DNA of 64,000 bases from Ktedonobacteria bacterium (GCA_027459785.1 DAIDGU010000084.1:62001-126000); one strand, 5' to 3'. Shown: positions 44,251-52,407, counted from the first letter of the stretch. Numbers and translations are program-made. Notes: a model not told the origin generated them from the letters alone.

Positions 44251-46206
44251 ATGACCACCCCACGGATCTTCATCAGCCACAGCCATCATGATAATGCGTT
44301 CGGGCAGCAGTTGGTCGCGGACCTGCGCGGTCTGTTGGGCGAAGACGCCGTGTGGTACGACGCCTCCGGTGGCTTGCACGGTGGGGACGAGTGGTGGGAC
44401 CGCATCGTCGCCGAGATCACCGAGCGCACCACCTTCATCGTCATCCTCTCACCGGAGGCGCTGGCCTCCAAATGGGTGCCGCGCGAGATGAGCATCGCCT
44501 ACCGGCTGCACGTGGAACTGGGCCACCACCTCATCCCGATCATGTTTCAGCCCTGCCAGCGCCGGTCGGACTGGGCGCTGATCCAGGAGGTCGATTTCGT
44601 CGCGCCACGCGCCTATCAGGATGCTTTCGCGGATCTCTGCGGCGTGCTGGGCATTGCGGCCACCGCCGTCGCCGCGCCCGCGCCTGCCCCCGTAGATCGC
44701 CGTTCGCCCGTCACGCAGCGCCTGACGCAAGAGACGCATACTGCCTTTGGCCGCGAAGATTGGTCGGTGGTCATCGACAAGACCGACGTACTGATCGCGC
44801 GCAACGAGATGACGCCCGTCCTCTGGCGCGAGCGCGGCCTGGCCCTGCTGGCGCAGCGCGATGCGCGCGATGCCCTCGCCGCGCTGGAGCGCGCCTTGGT
44901 TGCCGATCCCGATGATGTGCCGACCCTGCGTGCCAAAGCCAAAGCCCAACTGGCGCTGGGCCAAGACGACCCCGCCGCCCAGACCCTCACCCTGGCGCAA
45001 TCGCTGGCCGCGCTGGATGACGCCGCCACCCGCCTGCCCCTGCTGGACGAGCTGTATCCGGTGCTGGTGCGGCTGGGCCGCTGGCCGGAGGCCGCCCGCC
45101 GCGTGCAAGACGCGCTGCGCCTGGCCCCGCGCGACCCTGCCTGGGTGCAGCGCCAGAACGACGTGCAGACGCATCCGATGCAGGAGCAATATGATGCCGC
45201 CAGCGCCAAGCAGGACTGGCCCGCCGCCCTGGTCGCCTGCGCTGCCGCTATTCTGCTTGCCCCCGGCGATGCCGCCTGGCAGCAGCGTCACGCCCACGCG
45301 CAAGCACAGAGCGAAGCCGCCCGCCACGCCGCCGAGGAGGCCGAGCGCCAGCGCAAGGCGCAAGAGGAAGCTGAGCGGTTGCGCAAAGAGCAGGAGCGGC
45401 TGCGTCAGGAACAAGAGCGTAAGGATCGCCTCTTGCCCTCGCGGCTGCGCACCCTCGGCTTCGTCCTCGCGCCCAACGCGGAGGCCATCATCCCACCCAC
45501 GGTCGAAGTCCCCGCTGGCCCCTTCACGATGGGCAGCGACAAGAAACGCGATCCCGATGCGAGCAAATATACGCCGGAACCGCTGGTTTCGCTGACACTA
45601 CCAGCCTTCCGCATCGGCGTGTATCCGGTGACGGTGGCGGAGTATACCTGCGCGCTGGCCGCGAAGGCGAAGGATGTCACCCAGCCGAACAACTGGGCCA
45701 GCCAACAGCAGCAGCCAGACCACCCCGTCGTCTACGTGTCGTGGCTGATGGCGAGCGCCTATGCGGCGTGGTTGAGCCAGATGACGGGCGAGCCGTGGCG
45801 GCTGCCGACGGAAGCCGAGTGGGAGAAGGCCGCGCGTGGCACGGACGGGCGGATCTATCCCTGGGGCGACCAGTGGGACAAGGCGCGGGCGAACACCAGC
45901 GACGGCGGTGCCGGTGGCACCACACGCATAGGGCAATATATGGACAAAGATGCCAGTCCGTATGGCTGCCACGACATGGCCGGCAATGTGTGGGAGTGGA
46001 CCAGTAGCCTCTGGAACAATGGTGCGCCTTACGACAAGATTAAAAGTGAGAATGATAGTGATAGAACAAATTACCGTGTGCTGCGTGGTGGCTCGTGGGG
46101 CGGCGGTCCGCCGATCGCGCGTGCGGCCTATCGCTTCAGGGTTCGGCCCGATCTCGTGAGCCTCGACCTCGGGGTTCGCCTCGCGCGTGGGCGGGCTGGT
46201 ACATAA
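44251..46206 (+). CDS. DGR target: TIR-TPR-coiled coil-FGE protein
   Basis: A 651-residue protein. Residues 4-136 are a TIR domain (RIFISHSHHDNAFGQQL; putative NAD-hydrolysing Glu79 in SKWVPREM). Residues 155-350 look like TPR helices. A charged coiled coil (AEEAERQRKAQEEAERLRKE) spans about 360-392. From about 415 to the end is an FGE-sulfatase/C-type-lectin-fold domain (VEVPAGPFTMGSD, RLPTEAEWEKAARG, DMAGNVWEWTSSLW, LRGGSW, GVRLARG). Residues 609-651 are the variable repeat. There is no signal peptide, so it is probably intracellular. The start at 44251 follows GGGAGG; a longer frame lies upstream. TIR proteins of this type often act in antiphage or cell-death responses; here the recognition face would be varied by the retroelement. 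Confidence 0.88.
   Translation: MTTPRIFISHSHHDNAFGQQLVADLRGLLGEDAVWYDASGGLHGGDEWWDRIVAEITERTTFIVILSPEALASKWVPREMSIAYRLHVELGHHLIPIMFQPCQRRSDWALIQEVDFVAPRAYQDAFADLCGVLGIAATAVAAPAPAPVDRRSPVTQRLTQETHTAFGREDWSVVIDKTDVLIARNEMTPVLWRERGLALLAQRDARDALAALERALVADPDDVPTLRAKAKAQLALGQDDPAAQTLTLAQSLAALDDAATRLPLLDELYPVLVRLGRWPEAARRVQDALRLAPRDPAWVQRQNDVQTHPMQEQYDAASAKQDWPAALVACAAAILLAPGDAAWQQRHAHAQAQSEAARHAAEEAERQRKAQEEAERLRKEQERLRQEQERKDRLLPSRLRTLGFVLAPNAEAIIPPTVEVPAGPFTMGSDKKRDPDASKYTPEPLVSLTLPAFRIGVYPVTVAEYTCALAAKAKDVTQPNNWASQQQQPDHPVVYVSWLMASAYAAWLSQMTGEPWRLPTEAEWEKAARGTDGRIYPWGDQWDKARANTSDGGAGGTTRIGQYMDKDASPYGCHDMAGNVWEWTSSLWNNGAPYDKIKSENDSDRTNYRVLRGGSWGGGPPIARAAYRFRVRPDLVSLDLGVRLARGRAGT
46075..46203 (+). 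repeat. DGR variable repeat (VR)
   Basis: The last 129 bases of the target gene. Aligned without gaps to the template repeat at 47952-48080 it matches at 106 of 129 positions. All 23 differences fall on template adenines (12 to G, 6 to T, 5 to C), and all 98 non-adenine positions are identical. Variable codons are 617-619, 621-622, 629, 631, 632, 635, 637-640, 649 and 650, plus a silent change at 623. VR ends exactly at the final codon; the next base starts the stop. Confidence 0.97.
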
Positions 46207-46298
46207 TAAAGTTTGCTCGCTTTCGTCCTTTCTTTCAGCATTACAATATCGATAAAGTGAGTGATGTGGTGTAATGGTGAGGGTGCGCCAGCCGTCCT

Positions 46299-46320
46299 CG
46301 CGCGTAGCGCGATCGAAATT
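46299..46320 (+). terminator. hairpin with T-rich tail between target and RT
   Basis: CGCGC-GTA-GCGCG at 46299-46311 is followed by ATCGAAATTTTTTATATTTT. It may terminate or weaken transcription from the target into the reverse transcriptase gene, keeping its level low. Confidence 0.45.
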
Positions 46321-46342
46321 TTTTATATTTTGGGAGGTGCAA

Positions 46343-47470
46343 ATGGACAACGAGGGCTACCCGGTGACGTTGTTCGCCCAGGTCTATTATTTCGAAAATC
46401 TGCTACGCGCCTATCGCCAGGCGGCGCGCGGTAAACGCTCGCGCCCAGATATCATCCGCTTCGACTACCAGTTAGAGTGGCAGTTGCTACGTTTGCGCGA
46501 TCAGTTGCGCGCTGGCACCTATCGCCCCGGTCCCTATCGGAGCTTCGCCATCACCGATCCCAAGCCGCGCCGCATCTCCGCCGCGCCCTTCGCCGACCGC
46601 GTGGTGCATCACGCCGTCGTCAACGTCATCGAGCCATTGTTCGAGCGCCGCTTCATCAAAGACTCCTACGCCAACCGCATCACCAAGGGCATCCATGCCG
46701 CGCTCGACCGCTGCACGTTCTTCGCCCGCCGCTACCGCTATGCGTTGCGTTGCGACATCGTGCAGTTCTTCCCTTCTGTCGATCACCTCGTCCTCAAGCG
46801 CCTGCTCTGGCCCGTCGTGCGCGATCCCCAGGTGATGGCACTCTGCGAACAGATCATCGATGGCGGCGCGCACGAACTCACCGATCAATATACCCTCGTC
46901 ACCTTCCCGCAAGATCGCTACGGTGCGGAAGCCTATCGCGCCCGCGGCCTGCCCATCGGCAACCAGACCTCGCAATTCTGGGCCAACTGTTACCTCAACC
47001 CGCTCGATCATCTCGTCAGCGATCAACTTGCCTGTCCCGCCTATCTGCGCTATGTCGATGATTTCCTGCTTTTCAGCGACGACAAAGCCCAACTCCACAC
47101 CTGGAAAAAGGCGATTATCACCCATTTGGGTGCCAAACTGCGGCTGGTGTTACATGAGCCGGAAGCCGCCGTCATACCTTGTGAGACGGGTATCCCGTTT
47201 CTTGGCTTTCGCGTCTATCCCGACCATCGCCGCTTGCGACGGCGCAATGGCGTAGCCTTCGCCCGGCGCTTACGTGACATGGCCGATGGTTTTGCGGCAG
47301 GTGAACTCATCGGTGAGCAGATTACCCCGCGTGTGCAGGGTTGGGTGGCGCATGTCGCCCACGCCAACACCTGGGGGCTGCGCCGTTCTCTGCTGGCAGC
47401 CGTTACCTTCACCCAGCATAGCGAACGCACTCCAATTCTCTCCCCCTCTCCATCCGCCGAGGGGGTGTAG
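46343..47470 (+). CDS. DGR reverse transcriptase
   Basis: A 375-residue reverse transcriptase of the diversity-generating retroelement class. Motif A Asp is D138 in LRCDIVQFFPSVDH. The DGR hallmark IGNQTSQ (residues 205-211) replaces the QG...SP of group II and retroviral enzymes, and YVDD is at 237-240. Motif 0-2 parts such as RRISAAPFADRVVHHAVVNVI and RRFIKDSYANRITKGIHAAL are present. It would copy the template-repeat RNA into cDNA, misincorporating opposite adenines. Start at 46343 after GGGAGG. The final residues (SPSPSAEGV) come from an intergenic repeat, so the ancestral end may be a little earlier. Confidence 0.95.
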   Translation: MDNEGYPVTLFAQVYYFENLLRAYRQAARGKRSRPDIIRFDYQLEWQLLRLRDQLRAGTYRPGPYRSFAITDPKPRRISAAPFADRVVHHAVVNVIEPLFERRFIKDSYANRITKGIHAALDRCTFFARRYRYALRCDIVQFFPSVDHLVLKRLLWPVVRDPQVMALCEQIIDGGAHELTDQYTLVTFPQDRYGAEAYRARGLPIGNQTSQFWANCYLNPLDHLVSDQLACPAYLRYVDDFLLFSDDKAQLHTWKKAIITHLGAKLRLVLHEPEAAVIPCETGIPFLGFRVYPDHRRLRRRNGVAFARRLRDMADGFAAGELIGEQITPRVQGWVAHVAHANTWGLRRSLLAAVTFTQHSERTPILSPSPSAEGV

Positions 47471-47503
47471 GACCAGGGCGACCACAAGGGTACGCCCCCA
47501 CAT
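47471..47503. repeat. GCGACCACAAGGGTACGCCCC repeat (family C)
   Basis: A copy of the family seen near 9188 and 20512, located between the RT and avd genes. A palindromic CCCCCTCTCCATCCGCCGAGGGGG word directly precedes it and encodes the last residues of the RT. Confidence 0.75.
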
Positions 47504-47526
47504 GTGCTTGCCCTGGGGGTGGGGCC

Positions 47527-47907
47527 ATGACGGAATCGCCGATCTTCATCAAGGTGCTGGATTTCCTAGCCTGGCTGGTGCCACAGATCCAGAAGTTTCC
47601 GCGTGAGCAGCGGTTGGTGATGGCCGCCAGAGTCCACACCACCGCTTTCGCCTTGCATGAGGCGCTGGTGCGCGCCGCCCAGGCGACCACAGCGGAAACC
47701 ACGCTCCAGCAGCTTGATGAAGCCGTGACGCAACTGACCCTCCTGCGCTTTTACCTGCGTTTGTGCGAAAAGCTGTCGCTCATCGCACCCAAACAATACG
47801 AATATGCCAGCCAATGTCTCATGGAGGTCGGCAGTCTGTTACAGGCGTGGCGGCGCAAAACCGCCGCCACATCGTCCAAGGCAGTTCCCACACCGGCTTC
47901 CATCTGA
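47527..47907 (+). CDS. avd: DGR accessory variability determinant (Avd)
   Basis: A 126-residue four-helix-bundle protein of the Avd/S23-like family. The helices run MTESPIFIKVLDFLAWLVPQ, EQRLVMAARVHTTAFALHEALVRA, TLQQLDEAVTQLTLLRFYLRLCEKL and YEYASQCLMEVGSLLQAWRR, with the expected amphipathic pattern. Avd forms a pentamer that binds RT and the template RNA and is needed for mutagenic cDNA synthesis. It starts 56 bases after the RT stop and ends 44 bases before the template repeat, an order seen in many DGRs. Confidence 0.9.
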   Translation: MTESPIFIKVLDFLAWLVPQIQKFPREQRLVMAARVHTTAFALHEALVRAAQATTAETTLQQLDEAVTQLTLLRFYLRLCEKLSLIAPKQYEYASQCLMEVGSLLQAWRRKTAATSSKAVPTPASI

Positions 47908-47951
47908 TCGATCGATGGGGTTGGTGATGGTCTGTGGGGCATGACCGAATG

Positions 47952-48080
47952 CGTGTGCTGCGTGGTGGCTCGTGGAACAACGATCCGCAGAACGCACGTG
48001 CGGCCTATCGCAACAGGAATCAACCCGATAACGTGAACAACAACATCGGGGTTCGCCTCGCGCGTGGGCGGGATGATACA
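47952..48080 (+). repeat. DGR template repeat (TR)
   Basis: The 129-base template for diversification. It contains 31 adenines; 23 have been changed in the VR, 8 are unchanged. It holds eight AAC codons and one AAT in the target frame (AACAACGATCCGCAGAAC and others), the codon type that gives the widest amino-acid choice after adenine mutation. The 3' part GTTCGCCTCGCGCGTGGGCG is identical in TR and VR and GC-rich, as expected of the homing-initiation region. It lies 44 bases past avd and is not expected to be translated. Confidence 0.97.
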
Positions 48081-48177
48081 GGGTTGCGGAGCCTGAAATC
48101 CGGCACATACTTTCGGGCGATGACCGGCGCGGCTCCCATATGCTTGTACCAGCGCGGTCTTGCCCCCGCTGAGGTTC

Positions 48178-48202
48178 GGCGGATCGCTTGCAACGATCCG
48201 CC
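48178..48202 (+). ncRNA. stem-loop 98 bases after TR
   Basis: GGCGGATCG-CTTGCAA-CGATCCGCC, a perfect 9-base stem with a 7-base loop. In characterised DGRs the RNA downstream of TR forms a structure bound by Avd and RT that primes cDNA synthesis; this hairpin lies at the right place. It could instead be a plain terminator. Confidence 0.5.
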
Positions 48203-48367
48203 GGCCAGCGAAATAGCGAAAATGCGCGCGTCTCGAACCGCATGCTGCGTCGTGCATCACGCCTGCTGAGCGGCTGGGGACACGCCCTCCGTCCTCTCCC
48301 TCTCTCCATCCACAGATGGGGAGAGGTTGGGGGCAGGGTTCCCGTGGAGCGACGGCGCGGGGCCATC

Positions 48368-48769
48368 TCACCAGATGGTCGGCACCTGGGAAAGCTGGAT
48401 CTTGCCGTCGCGGCTGATGACGGGGACGGCCAGGCGCACCGCCGTGGCGGCGATGATGCGGTCGGGCATGTCGGGAACCTGGGCGCGGGGGATGGTGCGC
48501 AAGGCGAGCGCGACCTCCCGATCACAAGGGAACTCTTGAAAGACGGCGTTCGGCAGATCGAGAACGAGTCTGAGCGTATCAAACGTACCAGGGACAATGC
48601 GCCCCTTTTCGATCAGATAAATCATCTCGATGAGCGTAATCGTCGAGATGCCGATGCGATCACCATTTTGTGCGGCGGTATCGATGGTATCGCGTGCCGT
48701 CGCAGAGAGGCGGGGATCATTCTCCAGATACCAGATGACCGCATGTGTATCAGCGATCGCCTTCAACAT
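48368..48769 (-). CDS. vapC: VapC-like PIN-domain toxin
   Basis: A 133-residue PIN-domain ribonuclease. The first catalytic Asp is in KAIADTHAVIWYL, the conserved Glu in ISTITLIEMIYLIE, and later acidic residues in VPDMPDRIIAATAVRLAVPVISRDGKI, giving the expected D-E-D-D set. VapC toxins cut tRNA or rRNA when not bound by VapB. It overlaps vapB by 20 bases, so the pair is an operon on the minus strand. It follows the DGR in the opposite direction. Confidence 0.85.
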   Translation of the reverse strand: MLKAIADTHAVIWYLENDPRLSATARDTIDTAAQNGDRIGISTITLIEMIYLIEKGRIVPGTFDTLRLVLDLPNAVFQEFPCDREVALALRTIPRAQVPDMPDRIIAATAVRLAVPVISRDGKIQLSQVPTIW

Positions 48770-49118
48770 ACTCTCCCCACATCTCGCGCCGTGCTTCGGC
48801 GATATCTTCTTCCGAAACTGAGCTGTTATAGTGCGCCCATAATCCGCGTAAAGAACCAATAGGGCGAGTAGGATCAGCGGCAATGGCAGCCTGCAATCCC
48901 TGGCGGGCAACCTCGATTTCATCAGGCGTGGGATTGGGACCAAGCTGTGTTAGAATATCGCGCACTGACGGTGTCGGTGTTGGTGCAGCAAGTTGCTGCC
49001 GCTGCTTGACATTTTGCGCGAGATCTTCGGCTAACTTACTGATCAACCGCGCTTTTTCTTCGGGTGGGAGTTGATTAACCAATGTCAGTGCTTCTTCTGC
49101 GGTGGTGATAGTCGGCAT
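48750..49118 (-). CDS. vapB: VapB-like antitoxin
   Basis: A 122-residue antitoxin. Its N-terminal part (MPTITTAEEALTLVNQLPPEEKARLISKLAEDLA) is a short DNA-binding or dimerisation region. The middle is a Pro/Thr linker (APTPTPSVRDILTQLGPNPT) and the C-terminus is a helical acid-rich stretch (EEDIAEARREMWGEY) that would wrap the toxin. The start at 49118 follows GAGGATTTTGCT. It belongs with vapC, which starts inside its last codons. Confidence 0.75.
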   Translation of the reverse strand: MPTITTAEEALTLVNQLPPEEKARLISKLAEDLAQNVKQRQQLAAPTPTPSVRDILTQLGPNPTPDEIEVARQGLQAAIAADPTRPIGSLRGLWAHYNSSVSEEDIAEARREMWGEYVEGDR

Positions 49119-49210
49119 AGCAAAATCCTCCTGGTTCACATCAGCATCATCCTCATTATAGCATCTCCGCCGATGTGCGGGACGCCGGTGGCGATCCCAT
49201 TCACCGCGCG

Positions 49211-49372
49211 CCCGCCGGGGGTTAAACTGTAAACACATTGCCCCGGCTCGGAAAAGTAACCCCTCCGGGCTAGGGTACGACAGCATTTCCGTGATTTCCG
49301 TGAGCATGTTCTGTGGTCTCCGTGTTCCCGTCCTCGCTTCGTTCCCTGCGTTGACCTTCGTGTTCGCTATCT
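49211..49372. repeat. family B repeat and reversed CACGAA repeat
   Basis: Family B element (GCCGGGGGTTAAACTGTAAACACATTGCCCCGGCTCGG, 49211-49275), followed by GTGATTTCCGTGAGC, CCGTGTTCCCGTCC and CTTCGTGTTCGC words in minus orientation up to 49372. Both types precede the large tail gene by 30 bases. Confidence 0.8.
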
Positions 49373-49401
49373 TTTTCACCCATTGATTGGAGGTATTGCC
49401 G

Positions 49402-52056
49402 ATGACCTATCTTGTGCAGTTGGGGATGTATGCGCCGCTGAGCGACTCGTGGACGCTGGTGCTGGATTTGAATGACGGGCAGACGTTGGAGGTGGCGGCG
49501 GAGGGATTGGAATTGCCGCCGCCGACGCTGGAGGTGTATGGTGCTGGCAATCCGCGCGTGGCGGGCGAGCGGGTGGCGCGCGGGCGGTACGATGCGCGGA
49601 CGATCACGGTGACGTGCGAGATGGGGCCGCTGGCGACGGAGGCGGCGCTGGCAGGGGTGGTGGCGCAATTGTTGGCGCTGCAAGCGCGGACGCTCGCGCC
49701 GACGGGCGCGGGGGTGGCGGGCGTGGGCAGCGCGCCGCGTGTGGCGCTGTTGATCCAGCCTCCTGGCTGCGCCGCGCCGTATTACGCCGATGTGTTGGCG
49801 CTGGCGCACGACCTGGCCGGGGTGGGCAGCGCGGCGGCGTGGGTGCGGCTGCGGGATGACGGGCTGACGCTGGAAGTGCTGTGCGCGCCGTTCCTGCGCG
49901 GGCCGCGCGTGGTGCTGGATAATCTGGTGGTGAATCCGGGGATGGACCAGCCTGCGCAGGTGATTGCCTGGGCCGACGCCGCGACCAACGCGAACTATGC
50001 CGGCGGCTACAGCGTGAACGCGGGCAGCGCGCCAACGATCAGCGGCAACACGCTGACGCTGGTGGCGGGGACAGACGTGAGCTTAGGCGCGATGAACTGG
50101 GGCGGCATCGCCCAGTGGGCGGTGGCATTCACGGCGCAGAGCGCGGGGACGTTCACGTTCTGGCTGCATCGCACCGCGACGAATACGGGGATTCAGGTGG
50201 TGGTGAATGGCACGGGATCGCTGAGCATCGTCACGGATGTGGCGGGGGTGACGACGACGCTGGCCACGGGAACGCTGACGCTGACGAGTGGCACGCGCTA
50301 TTGGCTGGTGACCTCGGCGCTGCCGTATATCAGCAACAACGCGCTGGCGACGCTGGTGCAGGCGCAGATCTTCGCGAATAGCTCCGGCGCGATTGGCGCG
50401 GGGATCGGATCGGCGCTGTATGGCGCGGTGACGGCGGCGGGGTTGCAGGCGGGGCAATGCGGCTTCACGGCGGCGGGGGCGAGCCTGGCGATCTCGACGG
50501 GCGGCGGCACGAATCCGGCGGCGAATCAGGTGACGAGCCTGGGGGCGAGCGGGTGGACGGCGAACCCAACCAACAGCGACGCGACGGCGACACCGGCCTG
50601 GGCGGGCTGGGACGGGGCGATGACGTATCCGGGCGGGGCGTGGGCCAGCCAGCGGGCGCTCAGCCTGACCGCGCCGCCAGCGGGCAAGCTGAATGCGGCC
50701 TGGACGAGCAGCCTCGCGCCAGTGACGCCGGGCGGCACGGTGACGGGGCGCATGCAGATGGCGCAAGCCGGGCTGAGCGGCACGGCGACGGTGACGCTGG
50801 CGTTGCTGCAATATACCAGCGGCGGTGCGTTCATCTCGACGAGCGCGCTGGGGACGGCGACGGCGGCGCAGATCGGGAGCGGCTGGTACGCGATCTCCGG
50901 CAGCGTGACGCTGGCGGCGAATTGCGCGCAGGCGGCCCTGGCATGCAGCGTGGCGGATGCCACGGTGGGGGCGAGCGCGGGGGCGACGGTGTGGTGCGAC
51001 GCCGCACAACTCAACGCCGGATCGACGCTGTTGCCCTATTGCGCGAATCGCTTCACCGCCGCGCCGGCCCAAGTACAGTTCAGCGGCCTGATGGGGGATG
51101 TGACCGCGCCGTGCCAGATCGCGCTGGGGACGAGTCCGGCGGGGGCGGGGCTGGCTGCCGGCGGGAGCATCGCGCTCTATGCCGGGCGGCGGGTGCTGGC
51201 GGGGTACGGCGCGGCGCTGGTGGGCAGCGCGCTGGCGAGCGGAGCCGACGGCGTGAATCAGCAGCTTGTGCCGGATGCGACGGCCTGGGGCGGCATGCAA
51301 ACACAGTTCCACGGCAGCGGGGCGAACTATGAGCCGCTGATCACGTCGGGCGCGGTGGCGGATGACACCGGCAGCTACCATGTGATCGCGCGGCTGCGGA
51401 CGCACGACACACCGGCGACGAGCCAGAACATCCAACCGCTGGCGTATCTGCTGCAACATCCGTGGGTGGGGCTGGCGGCGAAGACGGATCGGCTGGGGAT
51501 CTACCAGGGGCCGTTCGTGTTCCCGTTCACCGGCGCAGCGTGGCAGGTGGTGGATGCCGGGCAGATCGCGCTGCCGCCCTTCCCGCTGGCGTCGCAGGCC
51601 GATCCGATGCAGGTCTACGCGACGGCGGGCGCGCTGAATACGAGTTCCAGCGTGGAATTGGATGCTGATTGGGGCGCATTGTTGCCGGTGGATGGCGATG
51701 TGCTGGCGGCGACCTTCCAGAATAATAGCACGGGCATCACGCTCAGCGGCTGGATCTGGCTCTACTTCGACGGCCTGGCGGCGCACGCGACGGGCAGCGC
51801 CAGCGCCACGTGGAGCCTGGAAACCCTAGCAGCGCCGAATCCAGCGCACGCGGGCGGCGGGCCGGGTGTGACGAATCAGCCGACACCGGCACTGATCTCG
51901 TCGGGCGATAGCGTGCCGCAGGTCGATCCGGCCATTAGCACGAGCGCGGCGACGGGCGTGAACCAGTGGGTCGTGGTGGTGACGGATAACAATGCGAATA
52001 TTTTACCCGTCGCGGTGGTGCTGACCTATACGCCACTGTATCTGGAGCCGAGGTGA
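49402..52056 (+). CDS. large phage-like tail/adhesion protein
   Basis: An 884-residue protein. The N-terminal 180 residues (MTYLVQLGMYAPLSDSWTLV, ERVARGRYDARTITVTCEMG, DDGLTLEVLCAPF) resemble the start of siphovirus distal-tail-type proteins. The rest is a chain of beta-rich modules with many Gly/Ala/Thr, such as NPGMDQPAQVIAWADAATNA and SGSVTLAANCAQAALACSVADA, typical of carbohydrate-binding jelly rolls in tail fibres. No catalytic residues are evident. The GGAGG site before the ATG at 49402 fixes the start. It follows the DGR and vapBC, which interrupt the phage gene order. Confidence 0.55.
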   Translation: MTYLVQLGMYAPLSDSWTLVLDLNDGQTLEVAAEGLELPPPTLEVYGAGNPRVAGERVARGRYDARTITVTCEMGPLATEAALAGVVAQLLALQARTLAPTGAGVAGVGSAPRVALLIQPPGCAAPYYADVLALAHDLAGVGSAAAWVRLRDDGLTLEVLCAPFLRGPRVVLDNLVVNPGMDQPAQVIAWADAATNANYAGGYSVNAGSAPTISGNTLTLVAGTDVSLGAMNWGGIAQWAVAFTAQSAGTFTFWLHRTATNTGIQVVVNGTGSLSIVTDVAGVTTTLATGTLTLTSGTRYWLVTSALPYISNNALATLVQAQIFANSSGAIGAGIGSALYGAVTAAGLQAGQCGFTAAGASLAISTGGGTNPAANQVTSLGASGWTANPTNSDATATPAWAGWDGAMTYPGGAWASQRALSLTAPPAGKLNAAWTSSLAPVTPGGTVTGRMQMAQAGLSGTATVTLALLQYTSGGAFISTSALGTATAAQIGSGWYAISGSVTLAANCAQAALACSVADATVGASAGATVWCDAAQLNAGSTLLPYCANRFTAAPAQVQFSGLMGDVTAPCQIALGTSPAGAGLAAGGSIALYAGRRVLAGYGAALVGSALASGADGVNQQLVPDATAWGGMQTQFHGSGANYEPLITSGAVADDTGSYHVIARLRTHDTPATSQNIQPLAYLLQHPWVGLAAKTDRLGIYQGPFVFPFTGAAWQVVDAGQIALPPFPLASQADPMQVYATAGALNTSSSVELDADWGALLPVDGDVLAATFQNNSTGITLSGWIWLYFDGLAAHATGSASATWSLETLAAPNPAHAGGGPGVTNQPTPALISSGDSVPQVDPAISTSAATGVNQWVVVVTDNNANILPVAVVLTYTPLYLEPR

Positions 52057-52407
52057 GGCGGCCCCACCCCCGACCCCTCCCCATCGGTGATGGAGAGGGG
52101 CGACAGATCGGCGAGGGGATCGCGCGGGAATGAACGATGAACGAGGAGGGCCGCTTGACGAGAGCGATCGGCCATAACAACGAAATCACGGAGTGGGGCC
52201 AGCCGGCGGGTAATACGGTTTTACCATGTACCTTGGACACGCCCGCTCCTAGTCGGGAGGGGTTCCTGTTCCGAGCCAGTAGGTTGATCTCCCGGCGGGA
52301 CGGCCCAGAGATCATGATCATTTCATGTGGCACACTTCCCACGCGAGGCAGCGGACGAGAGCGAGCATCGTGTATAGTGAGAACGAAATATACGATGGAG
52401 GCGGGCG
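52057..52407. other. gene-free stretch with repeats
   Basis: It holds a CCCCTCCCCATCGGTGATGGAGAGGGG palindrome (near 52073) and a reversed family B element (near 52248-52281, CTCCTAGTCGGGAGGGGTTCC). A short AT-rich segment near 52375-52395 precedes the next gene. No gene seen. Confidence 0.55.

Noticed and set aside
46343-47470. Retron or group II intron reverse transcriptase
   Set aside because: The IGNQTSQ motif, the Avd gene and the TR/VR pair all point to a DGR; no msr/msd or intron RNA domains were seen.
47934-48269. A 111-codon open frame containing the TR
   Set aside because: It reads like the target C-terminus because the TR copies that gene, but it has no ribosome site, and a TR does not need to be translated.
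50083-51786. A 567-codon minus-strand frame opposite the large tail gene
   Set aside because: Arg/Ala-rich composition, no ribosome site, and exact overlap with a better plus-strand gene.
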